Notes: generated from the letters alone by a model not told the origin. DNA of 64,000 bases from Aminobacter sp. AP02 (GCF_003148805.1 NZ_QGGX01000002.1:310001-374000), one strand, 5' to 3'; counted from the first letter of the stretch, positions 49,436 through 59,993 are shown. A program made the numbers and translations.

Positions 49436-49594
49436 TCAGATCCGGCCCATCAGCATCAGCACCAGGAGAATGACGAGCAACACACCGACGATGCCGGACG
49501 GTCCGTAACCCCATGCCCGCGAATGCGGCCACGCGGGCACGGCACCCAGCAGGATCAGGATCAGGATAATGAGCAGCAGCGTGGAAATCGTCAT
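49436..49594 (-). CDS. DUF3309-type small membrane peptide
   Basis: A 52-residue peptide read as MTISTLLLIILILILLGAVP, a short loop AWPHSRAWGYGPSGI and a second hydrophobic stretch VGVLLVILLVLMLMGRI. The two-helix layout with the WPHSRxWGYGPSG loop is the DUF3309 hallmark. GAGG lies about nine bases before the ATG and a hairpin follows the stop. DUF3309 proteins are common in alpha- and gammaproteobacteria and unstudied. It is separated from the RND genes by a terminator, so it has its own promoter. Confidence 0.88.
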   Translation of the reverse strand: MTISTLLLIILILILLGAVPAWPHSRAWGYGPSGIVGVLLVILLVLMLMGRI

Positions 49595-49638
49595 TGTTCA
49601 TGCCTCGGATGGTTGTGTTTCATCGGGGCAGGAACGCA

Positions 49639-49670
49639 AAAGGCCGCCCGGTTGTTCCTGGGCGGCCTTT
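49639..49670 (-). terminator. Intrinsic terminator after the RND pump gene
   Basis: AAAGGCCGCCC (49639-49649) pairs perfectly with GGGCGGCCTTT (49660-49670). On the minus strand the stem ends in CCTTTTGC, a short T-run. It sits just past the stop of the RND permease gene at 49693. Confidence 0.8.
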
Positions 49671-49692
49671 GCTCTTGGCGATAGCCGGCTGT

Positions 49693-52600
49693 TTATTCCG
49701 CAGCCTTGGGGAAGGCGATAGCGGGTTTGTCGTCGACCGGAGGTGGCGGTGTCGGGCTCGAAGAACCCTTGCCGAAACGCGCCTTGAACCTGCCGAACCA
49801 GCCTTGTTGGCCAGGTTTGCGCTTTTCGCGGGTGAACACCATCAGCATCGCCGGGGTTACTACCAGCGTCAGCACGGTGGCAAAGGACAGGCCGAAGACG
49901 ATCGCGCTCGACAAGGCGATCCACCATTGCGTCGACGGCGCATTGATCGTCGTTTCGTGATGGAAGATCTCGAGGCCGAGACCGAACGCGATCGGCGCCA
50001 CGCCCAGGATGGCCGACAATGCGGTCAGCACCACCGGTCGGGCACGCTCGCGGCAGGTTTGCAGCACCGCGTCCATCTTGTTCCAGCCTTCATCGCGCAG
50101 TCGGTCGTAGGTGTCGATCAGCACGATGTTGTTGTTCACGACAACGCCCGCCAGAGCGATCATGCCGATGCCTGACATGACGATGACAAAGGCCTGGCCG
50201 GTCAACAGCATGCCGAGCAGGGCGCCCACCGTGGCCATCACGACGCAGGACAGCACCAGCACCACGCTGGTGAACTTGTTGAACTGCGCCAGAAGCACGA
50301 TGAAGATCAGGAAGATCGCCGCTCCGAATGCATTGCCGAGGAACGCGCTTGCTTCGGCACTGTCTTCGTTGGAGCCGGCAAGCTTCCAGTCTATGCCGGG
50401 TTGCGCCATGTCGCCGACGACCTTGCTCACTTCGGCCTGCACCGCAGCGACCTGATAGCCGGAGGCGACGTTGCCCTGGATGGTGATCGTGCGTTTGCTG
50501 TCGATGCGGTTCAGAATGCCGACAGTCAGCTCGGGCTTGCGCGACACGAAGTTCGAGATCGGCACCGAACCTTGCGGGGTCTCGATGCGCAACTGGTCGA
50601 GTGCCGCAAGCGTGCGGCGATCCTCGGGCAGACGAAGCCGGATATCGACGGCGTCATCGGCACCGGCCGGACGATAGTCGGTGAGCTTCAGGCCCGTCGT
50701 CACCAACTGGACCACGGTGCCGACAGCCGTCGGGCTGACGCCATATTGAGCAGCCTTGGAGCGGTCGACATCAAGCGCCCAGTCGATGCCGGGAGGCGGC
50801 AGGCCGTCGGAGATGTCGATGACACCGGGCACCTTGGCGACCGCCGCGGCGACTTTCTTTGCGTACTCGTTCAGCCCAGCCGGATCGATGGCGGATAGCT
50901 GCACCTGGATCGCCTTGCCGCTTGGCGGACCGGCGTCCGGGACGCGGACCTCGACGTCGACACCGGGAATGCCGGCCATCTTGGCGCGCAACTCGTCAAG
51001 GATGACGTGCGCCGACTTGCGCTCTCGCCAATCGATGAACTCGTACTGGATCACGCCGACGACGTCTTCGGGGATATCCTGGCCGCCGCGGGTCTTGCCG
51101 GAGCGGGTGTACACCGACTTGATGCCGGGCCAGCCCAAAAGCCGGTTTTCGGCCTCGCGCGTCGCACGATCCATCTCGTCGAGCGAGAGGTTGCCGCGCG
51201 CATGGACGTAGAGCAAGCCGTAGTCCGGCTCGACGGTCGGGAAAAACTCCACGCCGTTGCCGAACTTGACGTAGGAGTAGAACCCGCCGGCAAGCAGCGC
51301 CAGCGTCAGCACAAGCGCTGTGATCGGATAGTGGACGGCCTTCTTGACGACCGCCATGTAGACCCCGTCCTTGTGCTCTTCCTCCGCATGGGCGGGCGCC
51401 TTGGCAAACAGGGCTCCGAGCGTCGGCGCAAAGATCAACGCATAGGCCATCGACGCCGCCAGCGTCACGATCAGCGTGATCGGCAGGTACTTCATGAAGT
51501 CGCCGATGATGCCGGGCCAGAACAGCAGCGGCGAGAACGCGGCGATGCGGGTCATCGTGGCGGCAATGACAGGGCCTGCCATGCGCTTTGCGGCCAGTTC
51601 GAAGGCTTCCGCCTTGGGCATGCCTTCGGACATGCGCCGCTCGGCGAACTCGGTCACGATGATGGCGTCATCGACGAGCATGCCAACCGCCAGGATCAGG
51701 CTGAACAGCACGATCATGTTGATCGTGTAGCCCATCAGCGCGAGCGCCAGGATGCCCATCAGGAACGACGACGGAATGGCCAGACCGATGAGCAGCGAGG
51801 CTCGGCCCGACAACGCATACAGGATGACGATGAACACCAGGATGACGGCAATCAGAACGTGGTTCTGAAGGTCGTTCAGCAACTGGTTGACGAAGACCGA
51901 CTTGTCTTGCGTGTAGGTGACCTGCATGCCTTCGGGGGCGGTCTTGACGAAAGCATCCGCCACCGCCTTTGCGCCTTCGATCGTTTGCACGATATTGGCG
52001 CCGATGCGTTTCTTGACCTCGATCGCGATCGCCGGTTTTCCGTCGAGGCGGGTGATCGTCTCGGCGTCCTTGAAGGTCGAGCGGACCGTGGCGATGTCTT
52101 GTACGCGCACCACCGCGTCGGGTGTCGCCACCACGGGCAGACGCGCAACGTCCTCGGGCGTTTCGATCAGCGCAGGCACCTTGACGGCATACTTGCCTTC
52201 CGAACCTTCGATGGTGCCGGCGGCGACAAGGCTGTTGGACTGCCCGATGCCCAGGATCATCTGGTTAAGCTGCAGGCCGTAGGACGACAGCTTGACCGGA
52301 TCGATGATCGCCTCGACCAGTTCATCGCGCGAGCCCTGGAGCGTGCCTTCCAGAACGCCGGGCACTTCCTCGATCTGGTCGCGCAGCTTCTTGGCGGCGG
52401 CCGTCAGCGCGCGTTCGGGCACGTCGCCCGACAGCGTAACGACCAGGACCGGAAACTCCGACAGGTTGACTTCGTTGACGGTCGGTTCCTCGACGCCGGC
52501 TGGCAGGTCTCGCTTGGCGTCCTGCACCTTGTTGCGCGTGTCGATCAGCGCGTCGCCGAGATCCGTGGATGGGTCGAATTCAACGATGACGTTGGCGCCG

Positions 52601-52860
52601 CCCTGGTAGGCGTTGGACCGCATCTCCTTCAAACCCTTGAGGTTCTTGAGCTGCGATTCGACAGGCCTCAGAAGCAGCCGCTCGGCGTCCTCCGGCGAGA
52701 TGCCTTGATAAACAAGGCTCACATACATGATCGGGATGGCGACGTCTGGTTCGGCCTCCTTCGGGACCGTGCGATACGCGAGCGTACCGGCGATCACCAG
52801 AAAGAGCAGGACCGACAGGGTCAGCCGCGCGTTGCGGATCGCAAGCTTGACGATGTCCAT
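49693..52860 (-). CDS. RND efflux permease (HAE1-like)
   Basis: A 1,055-residue inner-membrane proton antiporter. The start MDIVKLAIRNARLTLSVLLF, two large periplasmic loops and 12 hydrophobic segments follow the AcrB plan. The membrane Asp pair needed for proton coupling is in VGMLVDDAIIVTEFAERRM, and the second repeat has GVVVNNNIVLIDTYDRL. The VDDAI form fits organic-compound pumps rather than CusA metal pumps. It lies three bases after the adaptor gene; no outer-membrane channel gene is present. Substrate unknown. Confidence 0.94.
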   Translation of the reverse strand: MDIVKLAIRNARLTLSVLLFLVIAGTLAYRTVPKEAEPDVAIPIMYVSLVYQGISPEDAERLLLRPVESQLKNLKGLKEMRSNAYQGGANVIVEFDPSTDLGDALIDTRNKVQDAKRDLPAGVEEPTVNEVNLSEFPVLVVTLSGDVPERALTAAAKKLRDQIEEVPGVLEGTLQGSRDELVEAIIDPVKLSSYGLQLNQMILGIGQSNSLVAAGTIEGSEGKYAVKVPALIETPEDVARLPVVATPDAVVRVQDIATVRSTFKDAETITRLDGKPAIAIEVKKRIGANIVQTIEGAKAVADAFVKTAPEGMQVTYTQDKSVFVNQLLNDLQNHVLIAVILVFIVILYALSGRASLLIGLAIPSSFLMGILALALMGYTINMIVLFSLILAVGMLVDDAIIVTEFAERRMSEGMPKAEAFELAAKRMAGPVIAATMTRIAAFSPLLFWPGIIGDFMKYLPITLIVTLAASMAYALIFAPTLGALFAKAPAHAEEEHKDGVYMAVVKKAVHYPITALVLTLALLAGGFYSYVKFGNGVEFFPTVEPDYGLLYVHARGNLSLDEMDRATREAENRLLGWPGIKSVYTRSGKTRGGQDIPEDVVGVIQYEFIDWRERKSAHVILDELRAKMAGIPGVDVEVRVPDAGPPSGKAIQVQLSAIDPAGLNEYAKKVAAAVAKVPGVIDISDGLPPPGIDWALDVDRSKAAQYGVSPTAVGTVVQLVTTGLKLTDYRPAGADDAVDIRLRLPEDRRTLAALDQLRIETPQGSVPISNFVSRKPELTVGILNRIDSKRTITIQGNVASGYQVAAVQAEVSKVVGDMAQPGIDWKLAGSNEDSAEASAFLGNAFGAAIFLIFIVLLAQFNKFTSVVLVLSCVVMATVGALLGMLLTGQAFVIVMSGIGMIALAGVVVNNNIVLIDTYDRLRDEGWNKMDAVLQTCRERARPVVLTALSAILGVAPIAFGLGLEIFHHETTINAPSTQWWIALSSAIVFGLSFATVLTLVVTPAMLMVFTREKRKPGQQGWFGRFKARFGKGSSSPTPPPPVDDKPAIAFPKAAE

Positions 52861-52863
52861 TGT

Positions 52864-53994
52864 TTACTGCGTCCCGGTCGCATCTTCGATGAGCTTCTTG
52901 ACCATCGCCTCGTCGGCGAGCTGTGCCTTCACTTCGTCGCCATCCTTGACCAGGTCCTGGCCACGAATGATGATTTTGGCGTCGGCGGGAATGCCGCCCA
53001 GAACGAGGCCGTTCTGCGTGTCGTCGACAAGGTCGATCGGGTAGAACACCACCTTGGACGAGGCATCGACAGCGCGGATGCCGAGGTCGCCGTTTTCGTT
53101 CAACGTCACCACCGAGCGCGGCAGCATCACCGCATCGACAGGCTTGGCGCGCACGGTGATCTCCGCCGTCATGCCCGCGGGTATGGCGCCGTCAGCGTTG
53201 GGAATTGCAATCTCGACCGGGAAGGTGCGGGTCTGGGCCGTGGCGTCGCGGCTGATGTAGCGCAGCTTTCCCATTACCACTTCGCCATTGACCAGCTTCA
53301 CTTCGGCTTCGTCGCCGATCTTGATGTAGCGAAGGTCGCGTTCGCTGATCTCGCCTTTGCCAAGGATCGGATCGAGGTTGAGGATGGTGGCGATTTCAGC
53401 GCCCTGAAGCACCGCGCTGCCGATCTCGACACTGACCTTGTCAACGACTCCGTCGAAAGGAGCCTTGACCTGATTGCGCGAAAGCTCGGCTTCGGCGGCC
53501 TGGATGAGTGACAGGGCTGTCGCATAGGCGGACCAGGCGCTGTCGGCCTGGAGCTTGGTCCTGGTACCGGCCACGACAAGCTTCTGCGCGGCTTCCCACT
53601 CGGCCTTGCGCTGGGCAAGCACGGCCTTTGCCGTATCGAGGGCGGCTGTCTTTTCCTCGGCGTCGAGCATCATCACCAGGTCACCCTGCTTGACGCGATC
53701 ACCTTGCTTGACGGGCAGCTTGGCGATGACACCGTTGACCCGGCTGGCGAGCGTCGCCCGCTTGTCGGCCTCCGTCTTGCCCGAGACGCGAATGGCGCGG
53801 GCGTGCTCGAGGCGCGGCGGCACGACAACTTCCACGGTGCGCAGCGGCGCCTTGGGTTGTTCGGCCTGGGCGGGTTTTGCCTCTGGGTCGGACTGGGCGC
53901 TGCCCACCGAAGAGAATTCGCCTGTACCCATCCACGCCGCAAAACCGACGAGCACGACCAAGGCTGCAAGCTTGTGGAACCTAATCTTCGACAT
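52864..53994 (-). CDS. RND efflux periplasmic adaptor
   Basis: A 376-residue membrane fusion protein that joins the RND permease to an outer-membrane channel. It has a membrane anchor near the N-terminus (LAALVVLVGFAAWMG), the lipoyl half GKTEADKRATLASRVNGVIA with VKQGDRVKQGDLVMMLDAEE, a short coiled coil, and the barrel part VKAPFDGVVDKVSVEIGSAV. Start 53994 places the anchor at the N-terminus; the frame extends 32 codons upstream without a ribosome site. First gene of the pair. Confidence 0.92.
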   Translation of the reverse strand: MSKIRFHKLAALVVLVGFAAWMGTGEFSSVGSAQSDPEAKPAQAEQPKAPLRTVEVVVPPRLEHARAIRVSGKTEADKRATLASRVNGVIAKLPVKQGDRVKQGDLVMMLDAEEKTAALDTAKAVLAQRKAEWEAAQKLVVAGTRTKLQADSAWSAYATALSLIQAAEAELSRNQVKAPFDGVVDKVSVEIGSAVLQGAEIATILNLDPILGKGEISERDLRYIKIGDEAEVKLVNGEVVMGKLRYISRDATAQTRTFPVEIAIPNADGAIPAGMTAEITVRAKPVDAVMLPRSVVTLNENGDLGIRAVDASSKVVFYPIDLVDDTQNGLVLGGIPADAKIIIRGQDLVKDGDEVKAQLADEAMVKKLIEDATGTQ

Positions 53995-54237
53995 TGTCGT
54001 TATCCGTTGGGGACGGTTGCGGCCACCGCCATCTTGCTTGGCGCGTCGCCCCGATATGGTGGCGCGCAATGCCGCATTCAAATCCGCCATGGGGGCAAAG
54101 TAGCGGACGGGCGTCTTCTACATCAAATGCAGATCGCAAAATAGTGATAAAAAAAAATGGAAACATCATCCTGACAAAACTGGCAGGAGCTGTCAGCACG
54201 CTGTGGTTGCCGGTCCAAAATGGCAGGTTTTCGCGGG

Positions 54238-55368
54238 TTAGTTGTGCTGGCGAACGGCGGCCGGTTTGGTCCTGGTCGCCAAGAACTCGCGAACGCGGCG
54301 GCCTGTAGCTGGTCCGCGCAACGGCCTGAAGCCATCATCCAGTTGCCCGGATAGGTCGAGTGTGGCTTGTTTGCCAACCGAATCAAAGTTGTCTTCGAGC
54401 CAGTCGCTGGCTGCGGTGCGGCCAAGGTCGCGCAAGTATTCGAGGAACGCCCATTCAGCGTTTACCTTGGACGATGCCGAAAGATCCTTGAAGGCTTCAT
54501 CGGCGTCGATGCGGTGCATGCGGATGTCGTGAAATTCGCCATGTGGCAGGCGTCCGGCGGCAATCAGTTCCTTGATGAAGGCGATCGCGCGGAATTCACG
54601 CAGCAAACCGGCATTGAAGGTAATCTCGTCGATGCGGTTCTGGATTTCGTTGGCGGTTTTTGGAGTCTGTTCACGGACAACCGGGTTGATCTGGACCAGC
54701 AGGACGTCGTCGGTCTCGTTGGCCTTGAAGAAAGGGTAAATCGCCGGATTGCCGCCATAGCCGCCGTCCCAATAGGGCACGCCCTTGATCTCCACCGCCT
54801 GGAAGACCTGCGGCAGGCAGGCCGAGGCCATCATCGTGTCGAGATCGATCTCGCCGTCGCTGAAGACGTGCAACTGGCCAGTCTCGACGTTGGTCGCCGA
54901 GATGAACAGGTCGATGTCCTTGCAGGCGCGTACATTGGCGAAGTCGATCTCTTCGGCGACCACATCGCGCAACGGGTTGAGGTTAAGCGGGTTCGCGACA
55001 TAGGGCGAAAACACCCGCGACATGGTGTCGAACCAGATATAGCCGGGCGTGTTTTCGATCGACCAGTTGCCCCACAGCATATCCCAGGGCGAACGTTGCA
55101 CCGGGCTGAAGCGACCCTTGCGCGCCACCGCACGCCAGAAATCATCGAGCTTGGCACGCGCACCTTCGGCGCCGCCACGCATCCAGCCGTCGCCCAGCGC
55201 CACGGCGTTCATCGCGCCGGCACTGGTGCCCGACACCGCCTTGATGTCGAGCCGGCCATCCTCCAGCAAGCGGTCGAGCACGCCCCAGGAAAAGGCTCCG
55301 TGCGAGCCTCCACCCTGGAGCGCGATATTGATGGGCTTCTTCTCCTCCGCCTTGCCGTTTCCAGTCAT
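54238..55368 (-). CDS. Patatin-like phospholipase
   Basis: A 376-residue Ser-Asp dyad lipase. Markers are the oxyanion loop NIALQGGGSHGAFSWGVL, the nucleophile motif GTSAG (Ser about 49) and the Asp motif YWDGGYGGNPAIYP. Probably cytoplasmic or membrane-associated. It lies 23 bases downstream of 3-hydroxybutyrate dehydrogenase on the same strand. Such pairs are common in rhizobia, and some patatin-like proteins act on polyhydroxybutyrate, so a role in storage-polymer turnover is plausible but not shown. Confidence 0.9.
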   Translation of the reverse strand: MTGNGKAEEKKPINIALQGGGSHGAFSWGVLDRLLEDGRLDIKAVSGTSAGAMNAVALGDGWMRGGAEGARAKLDDFWRAVARKGRFSPVQRSPWDMLWGNWSIENTPGYIWFDTMSRVFSPYVANPLNLNPLRDVVAEEIDFANVRACKDIDLFISATNVETGQLHVFSDGEIDLDTMMASACLPQVFQAVEIKGVPYWDGGYGGNPAIYPFFKANETDDVLLVQINPVVREQTPKTANEIQNRIDEITFNAGLLREFRAIAFIKELIAAGRLPHGEFHDIRMHRIDADEAFKDLSASSKVNAEWAFLEYLRDLGRTAASDWLEDNFDSVGKQATLDLSGQLDDGFRPLRGPATGRRVREFLATRTKPAAVRQHN

Positions 55369-55391
55369 GGCGATGTTTTCCTTCTAGGCGG

Positions 55392-56174
55392 TCACTGAGC
55401 GGTCCAGCCGCCATCCACCGAGACATGCGTGCCGTTGATCTGGGCCGCTGCCGGGGAGGCGAGGAATACGGCGGTCGCCGCCACCTGCTCGACGGTGACG
55501 AACTCCTTGGTCGGCTGGCGGTCGAGCATGACTTCACGGACCACCGTCTCACGATCCATGTTGTGCGTCTTCATCTGGTCGGGGATCTGTGCCTCGACCA
55601 GCGGCGTCAGCACGTAGCCGGGGCAGATGGCATTGCAGGTGATCTTGTCCAGCGCCACTTCCAGGGCCACCGTCTTGGTCAGTCCCATTATGCCGTGTTT
55701 GGCCGAGACATAGGCCGACTTGTAGGCCGAGGCGACGAGGCCATGCGCGGAGGCGATGTTGATGATGCGCCCCCCACCAGCCTTCTTCATCAGCGGGATC
55801 GCGGCTGCGGTGGTGTGGAACGCAGATGTCAGGTTGATGGCGATGATGGCATCCCATTTCTCGGTCGGGAAATCTTCGACCGGAGCGACGTGCTGGATGC
55901 CGGCATTGTTGACGAGGATATCGACGGAACCGAACTTTTCGGCTGTCTTGGCCACCAGCGCACGGCAATCCGCGGCCTTCGACATGTCGGCCTGCAGATA
56001 GACGGCGGCGACCTTGTACCGCTCGGCGATCTGTTCGGCGATGGCGTGATCGGCCGGGGTGTCGGAGAACGAGTTGACGACGATGTTGCAGCCCTCGGCC
56101 GCAAATGCCTCGGCAATGGAGAGGCCGATGCCGGAAGTCGAGCCGGTGACGATGGCGGTTCTGGGCGCGGTCAT
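55392..56174 (-). CDS. bdhA: 3-hydroxybutyrate dehydrogenase
   Basis: NAD-dependent short-chain dehydrogenase that converts 3-hydroxybutyrate to acetoacetate; 260 residues. It has the cofactor motif TGSTSGIGLSIAEAFAAEGC, NNAGIQHVAPVEDFP, the catalytic SAYVSAKHGIMGLTK and the C-terminal NGTHVSVDGGWTAQ, all typical of the PHB-cycle enzyme. Start 56174 has AGGA upstream; the open frame runs 41 residues further without support. A 33-bp palindrome lies 101 bases upstream of the start, so it is probably under the divergent MarR-GNAT regulator. Confidence 0.94.
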   Translation of the reverse strand: MTAPRTAIVTGSTSGIGLSIAEAFAAEGCNIVVNSFSDTPADHAIAEQIAERYKVAAVYLQADMSKAADCRALVAKTAEKFGSVDILVNNAGIQHVAPVEDFPTEKWDAIIAINLTSAFHTTAAAIPLMKKAGGGRIINIASAHGLVASAYKSAYVSAKHGIMGLTKTVALEVALDKITCNAICPGYVLTPLVEAQIPDQMKTHNMDRETVVREVMLDRQPTKEFVTVEQVAATAVFLASPAAAQINGTHVSVDGGWTAQ

Positions 56175-56274
56175 GACGAAGTGTCCTGTGTCCGGAATGA
56201 TGACATGCGACGTATATATTGCATTGCAGCATAAATTGCGAACGCGGCGCGACGGGCCGGGTGATCGTGCTGGC

Positions 56275-56307
56275 GTCAAATTAGTTGACTCAGTCAACTA
56301 ATTTGAC
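56275..56307. promoter_or_regulatory. 33-bp perfect palindrome, likely MarR operator
   Basis: GTCAAATTAGTTGACT (56275-56290) is followed by one central C and its exact complement (56292-56307). It sits between the divergent bdhA and MarR-GNAT genes, 38 bases before the latter. The inner TTAGTTGACT arms fit the inverted-repeat sites of MarR proteins, and TTGACT also resembles a -35 box, so binding would block a promoter. Confidence 0.75.
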
Positions 56308-56344
56308 CATCGTTGAACAGATGCCGATGCGCCGAGGTTGAGCG

Positions 56345-57274
56345 ATGAACGAATATCAAGCCTTGCCGGACAGACAGATCGCCGCAGTGAGGACCTTCAA
56401 CAGGTTCTACACGCGGCAGATTGGCCTGCTGGAAGAGGGGCTGCTCAAGAGTGATTTCTCCTTGACTGAGGCGCGGGTGCTCTACGAACTGGCCCACCGC
56501 GACGGGCTGACGGCGAGCGACCTGGCGCGCGACCTTGGCCTCGATGCGGGGTATCTGAGCCGGCTCTTGAAGAAGCTCGAACTTCGCAAGCTTTTGGTCC
56601 GTACGCCGTCGCCGCTCGATGGGCGACAGACAGTGCTGTCGTTGACCGCCGCCGGCCATTCCGCTTTCGCACCGCTGAACCGGGCCTCGGAGGAGGAAGT
56701 CACTGCATTGCTTGCCAGACTGCCGCTCGAGGACAGGGCAAAGGTGGTGTCGGCGATGCGGACCGTGCAGCGTTTGCTCGGCGGGGAGCCCCGCCCCCCT
56801 TTTCTTTTGCGGCCGTTGCAGGTCGGCGACATCGGCTGGATCACGCACCGCCAAGGCGTACTCTATGCCAACGAATATGGTTGGGACGGAAGTTATGAGG
56901 CGCTGGTCGCCGAAATCCTCAGTGCCTTCGTCAGGGATTTCGATCCGAAATGGGAACGTGCCTGGATCGCCGAGCGCGATGGCGAAGTGATCGGCTCGGT
57001 GTTTATCGTGCGCAAGTCCGAAACCGTAGCCAAGCTCAGGCTGCTGTACGTCGATCCGTCGGCGCGCGGCCTAGGTATTGGCAGCAGGCTGGTCGAAGAA
57101 TGCATCGGCTTTGCCCGCGCCAAGGGCTACAAGACCATGACATTGTGGACCAACGACATACTGGTTGCAGCGCGGCGCATCTATCAGGCGGCGGGATTCA
57201 GGCTGGTCGATGAAGAACGGCACCATTCCTTCGGCAAGGATCTGGTCGGGCAAACCTGGCAGCTCGACCTTTGA
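56345..57274 (+). CDS. Fused MarR regulator / GNAT acetyltransferase
   Basis: A 309-residue two-domain protein. Residues ~10-145 are a MarR winged helix (LTEARVLYELAHRDGLTASD, LDAGYLSRLLKKLELRKL, SPLDGRQTVLSLT). Residues ~155-309 are a GNAT domain with RLLYVDPSARGLGIGSRLVE, the acetyl-CoA loop, and LVDEERHHSFGKDLVGQTW. Such fusions are known in proteobacteria; the acetyl substrate is not. It likely binds the palindrome at 56275 and controls itself and bdhA. Confidence 0.93.
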   Translation: MNEYQALPDRQIAAVRTFNRFYTRQIGLLEEGLLKSDFSLTEARVLYELAHRDGLTASDLARDLGLDAGYLSRLLKKLELRKLLVRTPSPLDGRQTVLSLTAAGHSAFAPLNRASEEEVTALLARLPLEDRAKVVSAMRTVQRLLGGEPRPPFLLRPLQVGDIGWITHRQGVLYANEYGWDGSYEALVAEILSAFVRDFDPKWERAWIAERDGEVIGSVFIVRKSETVAKLRLLYVDPSARGLGIGSRLVEECIGFARAKGYKTMTLWTNDILVAARRIYQAAGFRLVDEERHHSFGKDLVGQTWQLDL

Positions 57275-57390
57275 AGATGGTCGACCCACAGCGCTCCACT
57301 CTTGGCGGGTGCGGTAACCTGCGATATTGACATGACGCGCCGCGCGCGCCACCTCAGACGCTGATACCTCAAGCTTAAAAAGGCCGTCCG

Positions 57391-58644
<1,254 letters not shown>

Positions 58645-58646
58645 AG

Positions 58647-59501
58647 ATGGTGACAAAAACGAGGACAGCGCTGGCTTTCCTCGTTTCGTCGGTCTTGTGC
58701 GCACCGGCATTCGCCGATCCGCCGCGATCACCCAGGAAGACTCATGTCGCGCGTGTCTGCGACCTCATCGATACGCACGCCAGGCGCCATGGCCTGCCGA
58801 GCGAGTTCTTCGCTCGCCTGATCTGGAAGGAAAGCCGTTTTGATCCCAATGCGGTGAGCCCCGCGGGTGCCGAAGGCATCGCCCAGTTCATGCCGGGCAC
58901 CGCCGCCATGCGCGGCCTCGCCAACCCCTTCGACATCGAACAGGCGATCCCGGCTTCGGCAAGCTATCTCGGCGAACTCAAGTCCGGGTTCGGCAATCTG
59001 GGCCTGGCTGCTGCAGCCTACAATGCCGGCGAAAACCGCGTGTCGCGTTGGCTGTCGTCGGGCGGTTTTCTCCCGCTCGAAACCGAGGACTATGTGCTCG
59101 ACATCATGGGCGAGCCGGCCGACAATTTTTCCGACAAGGCCTATGCCGGCACCAACAGGCCCCTCGATCCGAAAATGTCCTTCGCCGTCGCGTGCCAGAA
59201 CCTGCCGGTCATCATGTCGGCGACTGTGCCGATGGCCAATATCAACATCAAGCCGTGGGGCATCCAGGTCGCCGGCAATTTCCGCCGTTCGGCGGCGATC
59301 AAACAGTGGCAGCGCCTGGAAGGGCGTTTTCCGAAGCTGCTTTCATCGCATGAACCGGTCGTCAGTCGAGTGCGCACGCCGATGGGGCGGCGTGGCATTT
59401 ATGCCGTTCGCATCGGCGCCGACGATCGCAGCGAGGCCGCTGTCATCTGCCAGAGCCTGCACAGTGTCGGCGGCTCCTGCGTCGTGGTAAGGAACCGCTG
59501 A
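58647..59501 (+). CDS. Lytic transglycosylase (SLT family)
   Basis: A 284-residue exported peptidoglycan-cleaving enzyme. A signal peptide (TALAFLVSSVLCAPAFA-D) precedes a goose-type lysozyme fold: FFARLIWKESRFDPNAVSPA carries the catalytic Glu, then GIAQFMPGTAAMRGL and LAAAAYNAGENRVSRWL. The last ~110 residues include a strand-rich part (VSRVRTPMGRRGIYAVRIGA, SVGGSCVVVRN) resembling a SPOR-like fold. It follows ispG directly and is probably co-transcribed. Confidence 0.92.
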   Translation: MVTKTRTALAFLVSSVLCAPAFADPPRSPRKTHVARVCDLIDTHARRHGLPSEFFARLIWKESRFDPNAVSPAGAEGIAQFMPGTAAMRGLANPFDIEQAIPASASYLGELKSGFGNLGLAAAAYNAGENRVSRWLSSGGFLPLETEDYVLDIMGEPADNFSDKAYAGTNRPLDPKMSFAVACQNLPVIMSATVPMANINIKPWGIQVAGNFRRSAAIKQWQRLEGRFPKLLSSHEPVVSRVRTPMGRRGIYAVRIGADDRSEAAVICQSLHSVGGSCVVVRNR

Positions 59502-59514
59502 AACTTTCGCCTGT

Positions 59515-59991
59515 TCAGGCCACAGCCGTCATGGCTGTTGGTTGCTGATCGCTCGTGAGCATGCGATGGATGCTCTTGGCATCCTCGGCCTTGCGTAACC
59601 GCGCCACGTTGCCGGAATCGCGCAGGAAACGGGCGATCTTGGCCAGTATGTTGAGATGTTTCAGCGGAGCTGCCTCGGGCAGAAGCAGCAGCACGACAAG
59701 GTCGACATCCTGATCGTCGATCGCTTCGAACGGGCAGGGCGCTGCGAGCCGCGCAAACGCGCAGAACGGCTCTTGCAGCTCGCGCACCTTGGCATGCGGT
59801 ATCGCCACGCCCTCACCAAGGCCCGTCGAGCCAAGCTTCTCCCGCCCTGAAAGCACCGACGCTATCTCAGCGGCTGGGCAGCCGGTGCGCTTGGCTGCGT
59901 GCACCGCGAGTTCCTTGAGCAACCGCGTCTTGCTGTCGGGCTTGAGGTCGAGGATCACGTCCTCGACCGAAATCACGTCGGAAATGTTCAT
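59515..59991 (-). CDS. ptsN: Nitrogen-type PTS EIIA protein
   Basis: A 158-residue regulatory phosphocarrier of the PTS-Ntr system, which in rhizobia signals to K+ transport and stress pathways. The phosphorylated His is His66 in GEGVAIPHAKV. Other family parts are KTRLLKELAVHAAKRTG, EKLGSTGLGE and LVVLLLLPEAAPLKHLNILA. The gene is convergent with the transglycosylase gene; no rpoN is in view. It may be a second ptsN copy, since the classic one sits behind rpoN in rhizobia. Confidence 0.93.
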   Translation of the reverse strand: MNISDVISVEDVILDLKPDSKTRLLKELAVHAAKRTGCPAAEIASVLSGREKLGSTGLGEGVAIPHAKVRELQEPFCAFARLAAPCPFEAIDDQDVDLVVLLLLPEAAPLKHLNILAKIARFLRDSGNVARLRKAEDAKSIHRMLTSDQQPTAMTAVA

Positions 59992-59993
59992 CG

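Noticed and set aside
51007-53511. 834-codon plus-strand frame opposite the RND pump genes
   Set aside because: Antisense shadow over both RND genes; Arg/Asp/His-rich with no domain.
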